A stretch of 64,000 bases of DNA from Candidatus Gastranaerophilales bacterium (GTDB lineage: Bacteria; Cyanobacteriota; Vampirovibrionia; Gastranaerophilales; Gastranaerophilaceae): contig CALUVI010000001.1 of NCBI GenBank assembly GCA_944324185.1, forward strand, positions 48,159-112,158, in the 5' to 3' direction. Under the pieces are notes generated by a model. That model was not told where the DNA came from. It was given only the letters and a program-made list of their open reading frames with translations, and did no database searches. Below, one piece after another: positions 17,521 to 26,889 of this stretch; the stretch's first letter is position 1; every line of letters begins with the position of its first letter. The position numbers were made by a program, and so were the translations under genes.

Positions 17521-18372
17521 CTATCCCTTCAAATATATATTATCTATTAATCTCACACCTTCTACTCTGCAAGCAATCAAAGCTATTGAATTGTCATCAG
17601 CACTTTCCTGCTCTTCAAGCGTACCTCTGTCCAGAATTTCAAGATACTCAAGATCTTGTTTTTCGGTAAGAAAACTATACGCAGTCTCTTTCAAACTTTT
17701 TATATCAGTTATTCCTCGATTATAACATGCTTTTATATTATTGAGAATACCGCTTAATACAAGAGCATCCTTTTTCCCTTCTTCAGACAAATATTTATTC
17801 CTTGAACTTAATGCAAGCCCTGATTCTTCTCTCACAATAGGGCACTGGATAATTTCAACCGGAACATTTAAATCTTTAACCATTTTCTTTACAATCACAA
17901 CCTGCTGTGCATCTTTTTGTCCGAAAAATGCATAATCCGGCTGGACTATATTAAATAATTTTAAAACAACGGTGCAAACCCCGTCAAAATGTCCTGTTCT
18001 TGTTTTCCCGCAAAGCTTATTCACGTAGAAAAACGGCGGACATACGTAAGTTAAAGTATCATTGGAAAGACGGCTGCCTTCTCCGTACATTTCTTTTGGA
18101 GACGGAGCAAATACAATATCAACGCCTTCTTTATTACATAATTCCATATCCTTATCCAGAGTTCTCGGATATTTATCAAAATCCTCACTCGGTCCAAACT
18201 GTATTGGGTTTACAAAAACAGAAACGACAACCCTGTCACAAGTTTCTTTTGCCTTTTTTATCAAACTCAAATGACCTTCATGCAAAGCCCCCATTGTCGG
18301 AACAAGCCCGACCTTAAGCCCCTGCCATTCTTTTCTCTGTTTTCTTAATTCTTCAATATTATGTAAAAGCAT
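17521..18372 (-). CDS. panC: Pantothenate synthetase (pantoate-beta-alanine ligase)
   Basis: 283 residues from the second of two close ATGs (18372), which has GGGAG at the right distance; the first, at 18378, overlaps the panB stop as ATGA. Joins pantoate to beta-alanine with ATP to form pantothenate, the CoA precursor. Signatures: VGLVPTMGALHEGHLSLIKK with the HIGH-like site, VVSVFVNPIQFGPSEDFDKY, YAFFGQKDAQQ, and LALSSRNKYLS. Translationally coupled to panB. coaD at 48431 serves a later step of the same route. Confidence 0.97.
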   Translation of the reverse strand: MLLHNIEELRKQRKEWQGLKVGLVPTMGALHEGHLSLIKKAKETCDRVVVSVFVNPIQFGPSEDFDKYPRTLDKDMELCNKEGVDIVFAPSPKEMYGEGSRLSNDTLTYVCPPFFYVNKLCGKTRTGHFDGVCTVVLKLFNIVQPDYAFFGQKDAQQVVIVKKMVKDLNVPVEIIQCPIVREESGLALSSRNKYLSEEGKKDALVLSGILNNIKACYNRGITDIKSLKETAYSFLTEKQDLEYLEILDRGTLEEQESADDNSIALIACRVEGVRLIDNIYLKG

Positions 18373-18374
18373 TT

Positions 18375-19202
18375 TCATCTCCCAAGCTTAGCTTTTTCTT
18401 CATTATTCAATTCAAAAGATTCCTTCTCAGAAGGAAAAATCTCTTCTTTAACCTCTCTTATATACATTTCTACACCGTTCAAAACCGTATCATGCAAGTT
18501 TGCATACTTTTTCACAAATTTTGGCGTGAAGTCCGTAAATTTTCCCATAATATCATCACTTACAACGATTTGACCGGAACAATATTTACCCGCGCCGATT
18601 CCGATTGTAGGAATTTTCAAATTCTCTGTTATGTATTTAGCGCTCTCTGCCGGCATAAGTTCAAGGACAACGGCAAAACATCCGGCTTCTTCCAACTTTT
18701 TAGCACTGTTCAGAATTTCATCTATCTTATCGGAAGTCTTTCCCTGAATTTTATGCCCGCCGATTGTATTCATCAGCTGCGGCGTAAACCCGAGATGTCC
18801 GAGAACCGGAATTCCCGACTCCACACATCTTTTAACAAGTTTAAGAATATGTTCGTTGCATCCTTCGAGTTTAACTCCTGAAGCCCCCGCTTTAATCATC
18901 TTAGAAGCATTTTCAAGCCCCTGCTCCACTGTAAGATTATAGCTCATAAACGGCATATCTCCGATTATAAATGAATTTGGCGCTCCTCTTGAAACCGCTT
19001 TTACAAATATAAGCATTTCATCAATTGAAATGTTGTAAGTATCTTTATACCCCAATGCCACCATTGCAAGCGAATCTCCGACCAGAATACCGTCAATTTC
19101 AGCCTTATCCAAAACCTGAGCCGTCGAATAATCGTAAGCAGTCAGCATTGCAATTTTTTCGTTATTATCTTTTAATCTCTGAAAAGTATTAACTGTTTTC
19201 AT
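18375..19202 (-). CDS. panB: 3-methyl-2-oxobutanoate hydroxymethyltransferase
   Basis: 275 residues. Adds a hydroxymethyl group from methylene-tetrahydrofolate to ketoisovalerate, the first step of pantothenate synthesis. Signatures: MLTAYDYSTAQVLD, ILVGDSLAMVALGY, FIIGDMPFMSY, GVKLEG, VLGHLGFTPQ, and IGIGAGKYCSGQIVVSDD. GAAAGGAAATT lies before the ATG. First gene of a panB-panC(-membrane protein) operon, overlapping panC by 4 nt. panD and panE are not in this window. Confidence 0.97.
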   Translation of the reverse strand: MKTVNTFQRLKDNNEKIAMLTAYDYSTAQVLDKAEIDGILVGDSLAMVALGYKDTYNISIDEMLIFVKAVSRGAPNSFIIGDMPFMSYNLTVEQGLENASKMIKAGASGVKLEGCNEHILKLVKRCVESGIPVLGHLGFTPQLMNTIGGHKIQGKTSDKIDEILNSAKKLEEAGCFAVVLELMPAESAKYITENLKIPTIGIGAGKYCSGQIVVSDDIMGKFTDFTPKFVKKYANLHDTVLNGVEMYIREVKEEIFPSEKESFELNNEEKAKLGR

Positions 19203-19231
19203 AATTTCCTTTCATGCACCCACGCCCCTCA

Positions 19232-19376
19232 GCTTGCGTCCGGCTTGTAATCTCACATCAAATCTGGTTATATTTACCCCGGAATTTCAAGTTGAGCTTG
19301 AGCGAAACTTAGAAATTCGGGTGAAGGGGTCAAGATTGCTTCGGGCTATTCCGGCTGTCCCCTCGCAATGACGTAG
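19232..19376. repeat. Dispersed repeat modules
   Basis: A reverse GGGTAAATATAACC module (19232-19275) is followed by a degenerate GATTGCTTCGGG/CCTCGCAATGACG module (19334-19373) of the same type as at 10207 and 58130. Confidence 0.65.
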
Positions 19377-19407
19377 AACAACTGTTTTGAGTATTACACC
19401 CATCCCC

Positions 19408-20718
19408 CTATCGCTTAATTGCCCTTCTGTACCAGTAATACACCGCTCTTGCGACTCTGTGAGAACTGTGTCTTACAAGCCCCTGAGTATTTTCCAGTAT
19501 TAATTTTTGTGAAACAACTTCAACCCCAATAGGAGCAATGTTTTCCATATCCAATCTTACAGGATACGAGCCGCTTTTTGCGTACCCGTCCGACATATTA
19601 TCCGGCAGGCTGTCATTCACAAGTACGGCATCTACAATTTTCTTTCCGTTAGCGTGTGTAATAAGAGCATTAACATGGCTTGCAACAGAATAATTATCAG
19701 TCTCTCCCGGCTGGGTCATAATATTACATACGTATATTTTCTTGGCGTGTGAATTAGTTATTGCCTCAACTATTCCGTCAACAAGAAGATTCGGAATAAC
19801 ACTTGTGTACAAGCTTCCTGGACCCAGAATAATCAAATCCGCCTCGTGAATAGCTGCAATAGCCTCCGGTAAAGCGTGGCAGTGTTCGGGCTCGGTAAAT
19901 AATCTCTTAATTTTTCCGTGAGCTTCCGGAATATTTGATTCACCTCTGACAATTCTTCCGTCCTCAAATTTTGCCGCAAGCTTCATATCATCCAGAGTTG
20001 CAGGAAGAACCACCCCGCGGATATTTAAAACATTTGAAGACTCTTTAACCGCTCTTACCATATCACCTGTAATTGAACAGAGCGCTGTTAAAAATAAATT
20101 ACCGAAACTGTGCCCCTCAAGCCCTTCTCCGTTTTTGAATCTGTACTGGAAAAGCTCGGTAATCAAATCTTCATCATCCGCCAGAGCTGCAATACAGTTT
20201 CTGATATCACCGGGCGGAAGAACACCCATTTCTTCTCTTAATCTTCCCGAGCTTCCGCCGTCATCACCGACCGTTACGATTGCAGTGATGTTATTTGTAT
20301 ATTTTTTTATACCTCTAAGAAGCATTGAAAGCCCCGTACCGCCGCCGATTGCTACAATCTTTGCGCCTTTGTTGAGCTTTCTTCTTCTGTATAATTTTTC
20401 TAATATTGAAACATTTCCCTTTTTACTGTCCATATCCATCAGGGATAAAGTTGTTTTCTGCCAGCCTTTAAAGAAAATTACAGCTCCAATCAGGATAAAT
20501 ACAGCTGCTAAAAAGTTTGACGGCAAAACCAGAGCCGCTTTTCTTATGAGTTCAAGAGTTAAGTATATAGGTCTTACGTTCGCCAGAACCATAAACCCGA
20601 GAACTATCATAATTGAGCCTAAAAAGATTAGGAAAAACCATCTTTTTACTTCCAAACCCGGCATAAGCCAGCCCACATCTTTTGTAACTTTTACATTATT
20701 CTTAAATTTTGAAAACAT
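19408..20718 (-). CDS. yvcK: YvcK/CofD-family protein with N-terminal membrane anchor
   Basis: 436 residues from the ATG at 20718, chosen because it follows the pxpA stop by one base; a longer frame starts at 20748. Residues about 27-95 form two membrane helices (WFFLIFLGSIMIVLGFMVL and NFLAAVFILIGAVIFF). Then comes the YvcK core: IVAIGGGTGLSMLLRGIK, VGDDGGSSGRLREEMG, PPGDIRNCI, EGHSFGNLFLTAL, and ADLIILGPGSLYTSVIPNLL. B. subtilis YvcK lacks the anchor and binds UDP-GlcNAc to control wall precursor flow; cyanobacterial homologues, by memory, often carry it. Likely links central metabolism to envelope synthesis at the membrane. Confidence 0.9.
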   Translation of the reverse strand: MFSKFKNNVKVTKDVGWLMPGLEVKRWFFLIFLGSIMIVLGFMVLANVRPIYLTLELIRKAALVLPSNFLAAVFILIGAVIFFKGWQKTTLSLMDMDSKKGNVSILEKLYRRRKLNKGAKIVAIGGGTGLSMLLRGIKKYTNNITAIVTVGDDGGSSGRLREEMGVLPPGDIRNCIAALADDEDLITELFQYRFKNGEGLEGHSFGNLFLTALCSITGDMVRAVKESSNVLNIRGVVLPATLDDMKLAAKFEDGRIVRGESNIPEAHGKIKRLFTEPEHCHALPEAIAAIHEADLIILGPGSLYTSVIPNLLVDGIVEAITNSHAKKIYVCNIMTQPGETDNYSVASHVNALITHANGKKIVDAVLVNDSLPDNMSDGYAKSGSYPVRLDMENIAPIGVEVVSQKLILENTQGLVRHSSHRVARAVYYWYRRAIKR

Positions 20719-20719
20719 A

Positions 20720-21514
20720 TTATTCCACCCATCCGGAAGCTTTTGCATTAATGTAATTTACAGGGGCAGGAGTTATATAACTTCTTGCCTGCTGAATTAA
20801 TTCCAGCGAATTTTTGTACTTATTTGAAAAATGAATTGTATTTGCTTCCACAAAACTCATTCCGCCGAGATTATTGCGGATTTGAGAGGTGTGAAGAAAA
20901 TGCTGGAATCTTTTTATTAATTCATAATTGTTTGTATTATCAGGAACTGAATAATCTATAGTTAAATCCGGATTGTAAGTTTTTTCAAGGCTTATTTCCT
21001 GAGCGACCTGAATTCCTGTATAATCACTGACTTTTGCAGTTATATCACCAGCCGGAGCATAGTAAACAAGCCACTGGGAACATTTTTTTATTGCATTTGC
21101 AATTGCACTTGAAAAAGTAAAATCTTCACCCGCCATTTTATACATAGCGCCATGCGGTCTTACATGCTCAATACTTAATCCGTAAGCTTTTGCAAAAGAC
21201 ATAATTGCCCCTACCTGATAAACTACAAGCGCCTCTAATTCATCCTCTTTGAGTTCTACAGGTCTGTATCCGAACCCTTGAATATCATTAAAACCAATAT
21301 GAGCGCCTATTGCAACATTCTTTTCTTTTGCTTTAAGCATCGCTTCTTTTATGGTTACAGGATCTCCCGCATGGAATCCGCAAGAAATGTTTACCGAACT
21401 TACATAATCCAATAGTTCGTATTCCTGTATGTTTTTGTACACACCGTAAGCCTGCGCTAAATCGCAATTGAAATCTATATTCTTAATCGTTTTTTTCTCA
21501 ATAACTTCCTGCAT
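20720..21514 (-). CDS. pxpA: 5-oxoprolinase subunit A (LamB/YcsF family)
   Basis: 264 residues. Signatures: IDFNCDLAQAYGVY, SVNISCGFHAGDP, GAHIGFNDIQGFGYRPVEL, and VRPHGAMYKMA with a metal/active histidine. With PxpB and PxpC it opens 5-oxoproline using ATP. No pxpB or pxpC gene lies in this window, and the sequence departs from the family consensus at several points (for instance DLAQAYG for DLGEGFG), so partner or substrate may differ. The ATG follows AAGGGAGAAAATA. Coupled to yvcK by one base, so it is co-translated with it. Confidence 0.88.
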   Translation of the reverse strand: MQEVIEKKTIKNIDFNCDLAQAYGVYKNIQEYELLDYVSSVNISCGFHAGDPVTIKEAMLKAKEKNVAIGAHIGFNDIQGFGYRPVELKEDELEALVVYQVGAIMSFAKAYGLSIEHVRPHGAMYKMAGEDFTFSSAIANAIKKCSQWLVYYAPAGDITAKVSDYTGIQVAQEISLEKTYNPDLTIDYSVPDNTNNYELIKRFQHFLHTSQIRNNLGGMSFVEANTIHFSNKYKNSLELIQQARSYITPAPVNYINAKASGWVE

Positions 21515-22193
21515 TATTTTCTCCCTTTTATACGCTAAATTATACTACCAACAGAATATTAAAAAAAGGGGGGGAGGGTAAATGTATTAGGTTGGCAGGT
21601 GGAACTACAGGTTTGGCGTCCTACAGGGAGGGGGTAAATGTATTGGGTTGGTAAGTGGAGCTACAGGTTTGGCGTCCTACGGGGGGAGGGGGGAGGTAAA
21701 TAAATTAGTTAGTAAGTGAGACTACAAGCCGTGTGTCATTGCAAGGGAACAACCTTTCAGCCCGAAGCAATCCAGAACAAATATGACAATTAAATAAAAA
21801 TAGATTGCCACGAAAATCAAAGATTTTCTCGCAATGACAGCAATCTGGATGTAAACCTACAAATCACGCGTGCTGGGGTAAATGTATCGGGTTGGTAAGT
21901 AGAACTACCAGCTTGGCGTCCTGCGGAAGAGTGTGGATAAATGTATCAGACTGTGTGACCTTCCTGAGTGCCGTCATTCAGAGGACGTCAGTCCGAAGAA
22001 TCTCTATAACTTTTGTAAAAATTTTCTATTCACTATTCACTCCTCACTATTCACCAGTTAAAGAGATTCTTCACCCCTGAATTGATGTCGGGTTCAGAAT
22101 GACGGCATACTTATTGTACTGTCATTGCGTGGGTGAATGTATTTAAATAGCGACCGAGTGATTAAGTGGCAGAGAATATAAAAATATAGGTCA

Positions 22194-22313
22194 TAATAAA
22201 AATTTACACAATGCTTGTGGAGCAAGCTCCACACTACTGCCTGAAGTATAAGGTGTAGGGTGGGAAAAGCGTCAGCGTTCCCACCGGAATAAAAAAGTTT
22301 TTGTCGGGCTAAA
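22194..22313 (+). repeat. Left arm of a 120-bp inverted repeat
   Basis: Base-by-base reading shows about five mismatches in 120 positions against the reverse complement of 25234-25353. It contains TTTACACAATGCTTGTGGAG, a GTGGAGCAAGCTCCAC palindrome, GTGGGAAAAGCGTCAGCGTT, and a GTCGGGCTAAAGCCCGA palindrome at its inner edge. The arms flank proB, thrC and an XRE gene. Confidence 0.9.
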
Positions 22314-22464
22314 GCCCGATCTATTATTACCGGATTTGTCAGTTCCGGCAGTATCGACAGAGCGGTGAAGCCCTCCCGAGCGTTTTTAGCGAGGGGCAGT
22401 GTGCGGGTTTACCCGCATTATGCTCGTAAGAGCCTCGTAAACAATCATAGTTTCTTCTTTTTTG

Positions 22465-22507
22465 CTTCGTTTTTTCTTCTTGCTTTTTCAAAGAAGAAAA
22501 AATGAAG
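22465..22507. terminator. Long purine/pyrimidine hairpin downstream of proB
   Basis: CTTCGTTTTTTCTTCTT (22465-22481) pairs with AAGAAGAAAAAATGAAG (22491-22507), a 17-bp stem with one G-U pair and a 9-nt loop. It sits about 95 nt beyond the proB stop on the minus strand and may end its transcript. Confidence 0.5.
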
Positions 22508-22600
22508 AAATTAAAATTTGTACTTTTCTTTCTCTTTTTGCGAAATAAAGAGTCTTCAAGAGACTCTCTAGTAACAGGTCAGGCTTGCGCCCGACATTAA

Positions 22601-23746
22601 CTATACAAGCCCTGTAATATTATCCCGTGTAATTACAGCATCATAGTTTTTGTACCCGAGAATATTTTCAATATTATTTGAATGCGCCCCGACAATCATT
22701 CTGCACTCCTGAGAATTATAATTAACCATTCCGCGGGCAAATTCGACATTATTTTCATCCATAATTGATACAACTTCACCCTGCTTAAAATCGTTAACAA
22801 CATTTACAATTCCGATAGGCAGAAGGCTTGAATATTTTTCCAGAATTGCCTTTTTGGCGCCCTCGTTAACCACTAGCCCGCCGATAATGTTTGTGGCATA
22901 ACCAATCCAGCGTTTTTTATCAGGAAGATTTTCGCTTGTCGGAAGAAACATAGTTCCGATATCTTCTTTGTCAAAAATTTTACTGATTACATAAGGTATT
23001 TTTCCGTTTGCAATAAGAACCTTACCGCCAAAACGTGTCACAAGTTTTGCGGCTTCAAGCTTTGTTCTCATTCCGCCCCTTCCGCCTTCTGAGGCATCTG
23101 TACCTAATGCCATAATTTCATCTGTTACGCCCTGAACCTCTTTTATCAATTCCGCGTCAGGATTCGTTTTTGGATTTGCAGTATAAAGCCCGTCAATATC
23201 CGATAAGATTATTAACAAATCCGCGTCCAACTCACTTGATACAAGTGCAGAAAGCTTGTCATTATCCGAAAAACAAACTTTTACACCCGATAAAATCTGA
23301 TTCATTTTGATTGTAGAAACCGTATCATTCTGGTTAATAATCGGAACAACACCAAATTCCAGAATTTTATTCAAAGTTGTTCTAAGACTCAGATATCTGT
23401 ACCGGAGTGAAAAATCGTCTTCTGTAAGAAGGATTTGCGCAATCGGAATATCATAAATTCCAAACCCGTTTTCATAAAACGACATCAGCCTGCTCTGCCC
23501 GACTGCCGCGCATGCCTGTTTTACCCCGTCCTCGTCGGTTGAGTCAAGATTAAGCTTCTTTTTCCCGAGACCTACAGCCCCGCTTGTTACCAGAATAACT
23601 TCTTTTCCTGCTTTAACAAGCTTTGACATGTCTTCTATAAACGAATAAATACGGGAAATTGCAACTTCTCCATCGGGGTTTCTTAAAACATTTGTACCGA
23701 GTTTTATAACAATTCTTTTCGCATTAACAAATTCTTCTCTTAGCAT
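22601..23746 (-). CDS. proB: Glutamate 5-kinase with PUA domain
   Basis: 381 residues. Phosphorylates glutamate in proline synthesis. The kinase part (1-260) has RIVIKLGTNVLRN, EVILVTSGAVGLGKKKL, IINQNDTVST, LIILSDIDGLYTANP and GGRGGMRTKLEAA. The PUA domain follows at about 285-375 (GGLVVNEGAKKAI, IGIVNVVNDFKQGEVVSI). It begins 2 nt after thrC, so the two are co-transcribed. proA is not nearby. Pairing proB with thrC is unusual; the whole thrC-proB-XRE block lies between inverted repeats. Confidence 0.96.
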   Translation of the reverse strand: MLREEFVNAKRIVIKLGTNVLRNPDGEVAISRIYSFIEDMSKLVKAGKEVILVTSGAVGLGKKKLNLDSTDEDGVKQACAAVGQSRLMSFYENGFGIYDIPIAQILLTEDDFSLRYRYLSLRTTLNKILEFGVVPIINQNDTVSTIKMNQILSGVKVCFSDNDKLSALVSSELDADLLIILSDIDGLYTANPKTNPDAELIKEVQGVTDEIMALGTDASEGGRGGMRTKLEAAKLVTRFGGKVLIANGKIPYVISKIFDKEDIGTMFLPTSENLPDKKRWIGYATNIIGGLVVNEGAKKAILEKYSSLLPIGIVNVVNDFKQGEVVSIMDENNVEFARGMVNYNSQECRMIVGAHSNNIENILGYKNYDAVITRDNITGLV

Positions 23747-23747
23747 C

Positions 23748-24806
23748 TTATATTCCCATAGCTTTCAATACATCTTTAATATCTGACGAAGTTTTCTTCA
23801 CATCCGCATTTGAATACTTAATTGCATTATCAGGATCTTTAAGTCCGTTTCCTGTCAAAATACAAACGATATCGGAACCTTCTTCAACAAGTCCCTGCGA
23901 ATGAGCCTGAATAAGACCCGCAACAGAAGCGGCACTTGCAGGTTCGCATAAAACACCTTCTGTTGAAGCAAGCATTTTATAAGCTTCCGCAATCTTTTCG
24001 TCATCTACGCAGCCGATTTTACCTTTACTTTCGTCTCTTGCGGCTTCTGCCTGTTTCCAGCTTGCAGGGTTGCCTATTCTGATTGCAGTCGCAAATGTTT
24101 CAGGTTTCATAATCCTTTCGCCTCTGACAATTGCTGCAGAGCCTTCTGCTTCATATCCCATCATCTTCGGTAAATTCTTAATTGTACCTTCCGCAAAATA
24201 TTCTTTGTAACCTTTCCAATATGCTGTAATATTTCCGGCATTTCCGACAGGAATAAAGTGGTATTCCGGAGCTTTACCCAGCGCGTCGCAAATCTCAAAT
24301 GCGCCGGTTTTCTGTCCTTCTATACGGTAAGGGTTAACAGAGTTTACAAGTGTAATCGGATGGGTTGCAGAAATCTCTCTTACGCATTCTAGCGCCTGGT
24401 CAAAATTCCCCTGAATTGCAATAATTTCCGCGCCGTACATCATTGCCTGAGATAACTTTCCGAGAGCAATATATCCGTCAGGAATAAGTACAAATGTTTT
24501 AATTCCGGCTCTTGCGCCGTATGCTGCAGCAGATGCAGATGTATTTCCGGTTGAAGCGCAAATAATTGCTCCTGCTCCGGCTTCTTTTGCCTTTGTTACA
24601 GCCATTGTCATACCGCGGTCTTTAAAACTTCCGGTCGGATTGCAGCCTTCAAATTTCAAATAAATATTAGCTTCTATACCTATTTTTTTTGCAAGGTTTT
24701 CAGCTTTGATTAAAGGCGTATTTCCTTCGTTCAAAGTCACAACCGGAGTAGAATCATCTACCGGCAGATATTTTCTGTACCTATTAATTAATCCCTGATA
24801 ATACAT
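23748..24806 (-). CDS. thrC: Threonine synthase
   Basis: 352 residues, the short class II-like form common in bacteria and plants. Converts O-phosphohomoserine to threonine with PLP. Signatures: [18 protein letters not shown], the PLP lysine in [40 protein letters not shown], and [12 protein letters not shown]. The ATG follows GAGAGGATTGTATT. hom, the previous step but one, is 590 nt upstream on the same strand but separated by an XRE gene and the right inverted repeat; thrB is not seen. Confidence 0.97.
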   Translation of the reverse strand: MYYQGLINRYRKYLPVDDSTPVVTLNEGNTPLIKAENLAKKIGIEANIYLKFEGCNPTGSFKDRGMTMAVTKAKEAGAGAIICASTGNTSASAAAYGARAGIKTFVLIPDGYIALGKLSQAMMYGAEIIAIQGNFDQALECVREISATHPITLVNSVNPYRIEGQKTGAFEICDALGKAPEYHFIPVGNAGNITAYWKGYKEYFAEGTIKNLPKMMGYEAEGSAAIVRGERIMKPETFATAIRIGNPASWKQAEAARDESKGKIGCVDDEKIAEAYKMLASTEGVLCEPASAASVAGLIQAHSQGLVEEGSDIVCILTGNGLKDPDNAIKYSNADVKKTSSDIKDVLKAMGI

Positions 24807-24863
24807 AATACAATCCTCTCTTTGTTTACTTTTAATATATCACAATAGAAAGGAAAATAGAAA

Positions 24864-25139
24864 TTATTCATCAATTAGCGAGAAATCGTCGCCGAGTTTC
24901 TCTTCCAGCATTCTAACAAGCTCAGAACATTTTATACCTAATGCTTCTGAAAGTTTCCAAATAGTTATGAATTTACGATGATGAATGCCATTTTCTAATT
25001 TAGACAAAGTGGCTCTGCCTATATCATATTCATCCGCCAGTTTGTTAATAGGTTTATCAGTGCTCGTTAAGCGAAGTTCTTTAACGAGTTCACCAACTGT
25101 TTTGGAAAATTGTATTGATTTTTCATCATTCTGTTGCAT
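24864..25139 (-). CDS. Small XRE-family DNA-binding regulator
   Basis: 91 residues. A helix-turn-helix of the Cro/C1 (XRE) type spans about 12-72: VGELVKELRLT, LADEYDIGRATLSKLENG, and WKLSEALGIKCSELVRML. No effector domain. It lacks a clear ribosome site. It is upstream of thrC on the same strand and inside the inverted-repeat block, so it may regulate thrC-proB or be a passenger of the block. Single-domain XRE proteins also serve as antitoxins, but no toxin partner is visible. Confidence 0.85.
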   Translation of the reverse strand: MQQNDEKSIQFSKTVGELVKELRLTSTDKPINKLADEYDIGRATLSKLENGIHHRKFITIWKLSEALGIKCSELVRMLEEKLGDDFSLIDE

Positions 25140-25233
25140 TTAGAGATAATAATTGATATGATGCAGCAAGGTGTTTCGATTTTGAAATAGATAGGGGATT
25201 AACTTATGCAGTACAGATAAAGATAGGTCTGGA

Positions 25234-25353
25234 TTTAGCCCGACAATAACTTTTTTATTCTGGTGGGAACGCTGACGCTTTTCCCACCCTACACCTTATA
25301 CTTTTAGCAGTAGTGTGGAGCTTGCTCCACAAGCATTGTGTAAATTTTTATTA
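25234..25353 (-). repeat. Right arm of a 120-bp inverted repeat
   Basis: Reverse-complement partner of 22194-22313 with about 96 percent identity by eye. A separate GTCAGGTAAAACCTGAC palindrome follows at 25359-25375, just after the hom stop codon region. Confidence 0.9.
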
Positions 25354-25398
25354 GTTATTGTCAGGTAAAACCTGACCTGCTTTTAACACAATTGAAGA

Positions 25399-26655
25399 TT
25401 AGTCTGCAACTCTTATAATACTATTTATAGTACAATCACTTAATTCATTAACTACTTCTTTAATAAGTTTTTCTTGGCAGCTTTCCGTAATTACCGTAAT
25501 ATCTGCTGTATTATCGTCAGAAACACCTTTTTGAAGTATGCTTGAAAGACTGATATTCTTGCTTGCGCAAATTGTACCGATTTTTGCAATAACGCCGATT
25601 GCGTTCGGCGCCGTTATTGATATGTAATACTTGTTGTAAGTATTATCAATCTTAACCGGATTTGCTGTTGATGTATGGTTGCATCTCATCATAGGAAGCA
25701 GATAATCTGTTTTTCCAAACTCTGCCGCTATTGCGAGAATATCCCCGACAACAGAGCTTGCAGTCGGAAACTCGCCGGCTCCCGGTCCTGAAAGAACAAT
25801 ACTTCCGATAGGATGACCGCTTATTAAAACCGCATTTGTTACATAATCAGTATGTGCAAGCAAATTATCTTTCGGGACTAACATCGGATGAACTCTGACA
25901 TCTGCATTGTCATTCTCATCAATTGTCGCGCTTGCAATGAGTTTTATTTTATACCCGAACTCATTTGCTTTCGCCATATCTTCTTTTCTGATTTTTGTAA
26001 TACCTTCTCTGTAAACATTTTCTATCTTAACTCTTTTTTTGAACGCAATAGTTGCAAGAGTTGTGATTTTATAGGCAGCATCAAAACCTTCAACATCACC
26101 GGTCGGATCCGTTTCTGCATATCCGAGCTGCTGAGCTTCTTTCAGTACATCTTCATAAGAAGCGCCATCAACATCCATTTTTGTAAGAATATAATTTGTT
26201 GTTCCGTTCAAAATTGCCTGAATTTTATTAATTTTATTTCCCGCTAATATTGTTTTTATAGGCATAATAATCGGGATACCGCCTGCAATAGCAGCTTCGT
26301 ACAGCACAACCCTGTTATATTCTTCTGCAAGATTAAAAAGTTCTTCCCCTCTTTTGGCAAGAAGCTCTTTGTTAGCAGTAACAATATGTTTTCCTGATTT
26401 TATTGCCTCTGAAATATAATCATAAGCTGGCTCAACTCCGCCTATAAGTTCTACCACCACATCTATAGAAGGATTGTGAACCAGATCATACGGATTATCG
26501 ATAAGCATGCCGGAAGGAACATCAACGCCCCTCTGCTTATTAATATTCTTTACTGCAATTTGGACAATCTCAATATTATCCGAGTTTTGTAAAGTCTTAT
26601 AAACACCGCATCCTACAGTACCTAAGCCGATAATTCCGATTCTTAATTTATTCAT
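25399..26655 (-). CDS. hom: Homoserine dehydrogenase
   Basis: 418 residues from the ATG at 26655; the upstream ATG at 26670 overlaps the GGAGGAG ribosome site. Reduces aspartate semialdehyde to homoserine with NAD(P)H. Signatures: IGIIGLGTVGCGVYKTL (NAD site), VELIGGVEPAYDYI, HIVTANKELLAKRG, ILNGTTNYILTKM, and GYAETDPTGDVEGFDAAYK. A C-terminal ACT domain (about 345-415, YISITAPNAIGVIAKIGTIC) implies feedback control by threonine, by family knowledge. Supplies thrC downstream. Confidence 0.97.
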   Translation of the reverse strand: MNKLRIGIIGLGTVGCGVYKTLQNSDNIEIVQIAVKNINKQRGVDVPSGMLIDNPYDLVHNPSIDVVVELIGGVEPAYDYISEAIKSGKHIVTANKELLAKRGEELFNLAEEYNRVVLYEAAIAGGIPIIMPIKTILAGNKINKIQAILNGTTNYILTKMDVDGASYEDVLKEAQQLGYAETDPTGDVEGFDAAYKITTLATIAFKKRVKIENVYREGITKIRKEDMAKANEFGYKIKLIASATIDENDNADVRVHPMLVPKDNLLAHTDYVTNAVLISGHPIGSIVLSGPGAGEFPTASSVVGDILAIAAEFGKTDYLLPMMRCNHTSTANPVKIDNTYNKYYISITAPNAIGVIAKIGTICASKNISLSSILQKGVSDDNTADITVITESCQEKLIKEVVNELSDCTINSIIRVAD

Positions 26656-26889
26656 GCAATTCTCCTCCAACAGGTTTTATTATACCATGGAGAATTACAA
26701 TTACCAGAAACAGGTTATAGTCATACTTGCCTGAGCTGTATTTTACCTTTTTGAGCGCATGATTACGGATAAAATACCTTTTACCCCTTCTCTTTATTTG
26801 ACCTCTGTGTAAAACTTTGTAAATAAAAACGCAAAAATTTTTCTTTTTCTGTATTAAACTAAAAGAAGCACTATTGGAGATTTATAAGC

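Larger units (their letters stand above)
21515..22600. repeat. 1.1-kb stretch of dispersed repeats without a gene
   Basis: No supported gene. Contents: four diverged 51-bp-type units starting GGGTAAATGTATT (21578-21720 and 21876-21960), CATTGCAAGG/AGCAATCCAG and GATTGCCACGAAAATC modules (21738-21845), ATTCAGAGGACG and tandem GAATAGTGAA units (21970-22100), a GTGATTAAGTGG unit (22150-22170), the left 120-bp inverted repeat (22194-22313), a long hairpin (22465-22507) and a GGTCAGGCTTGCGCCCGAC palindrome (22577-22594). Confidence 0.8.

Noticed and set aside
22194..25353. Insertion sequence or composite transposon
   Set aside because: Inverted arms are present but no transposase and no target duplication could be found by eye.
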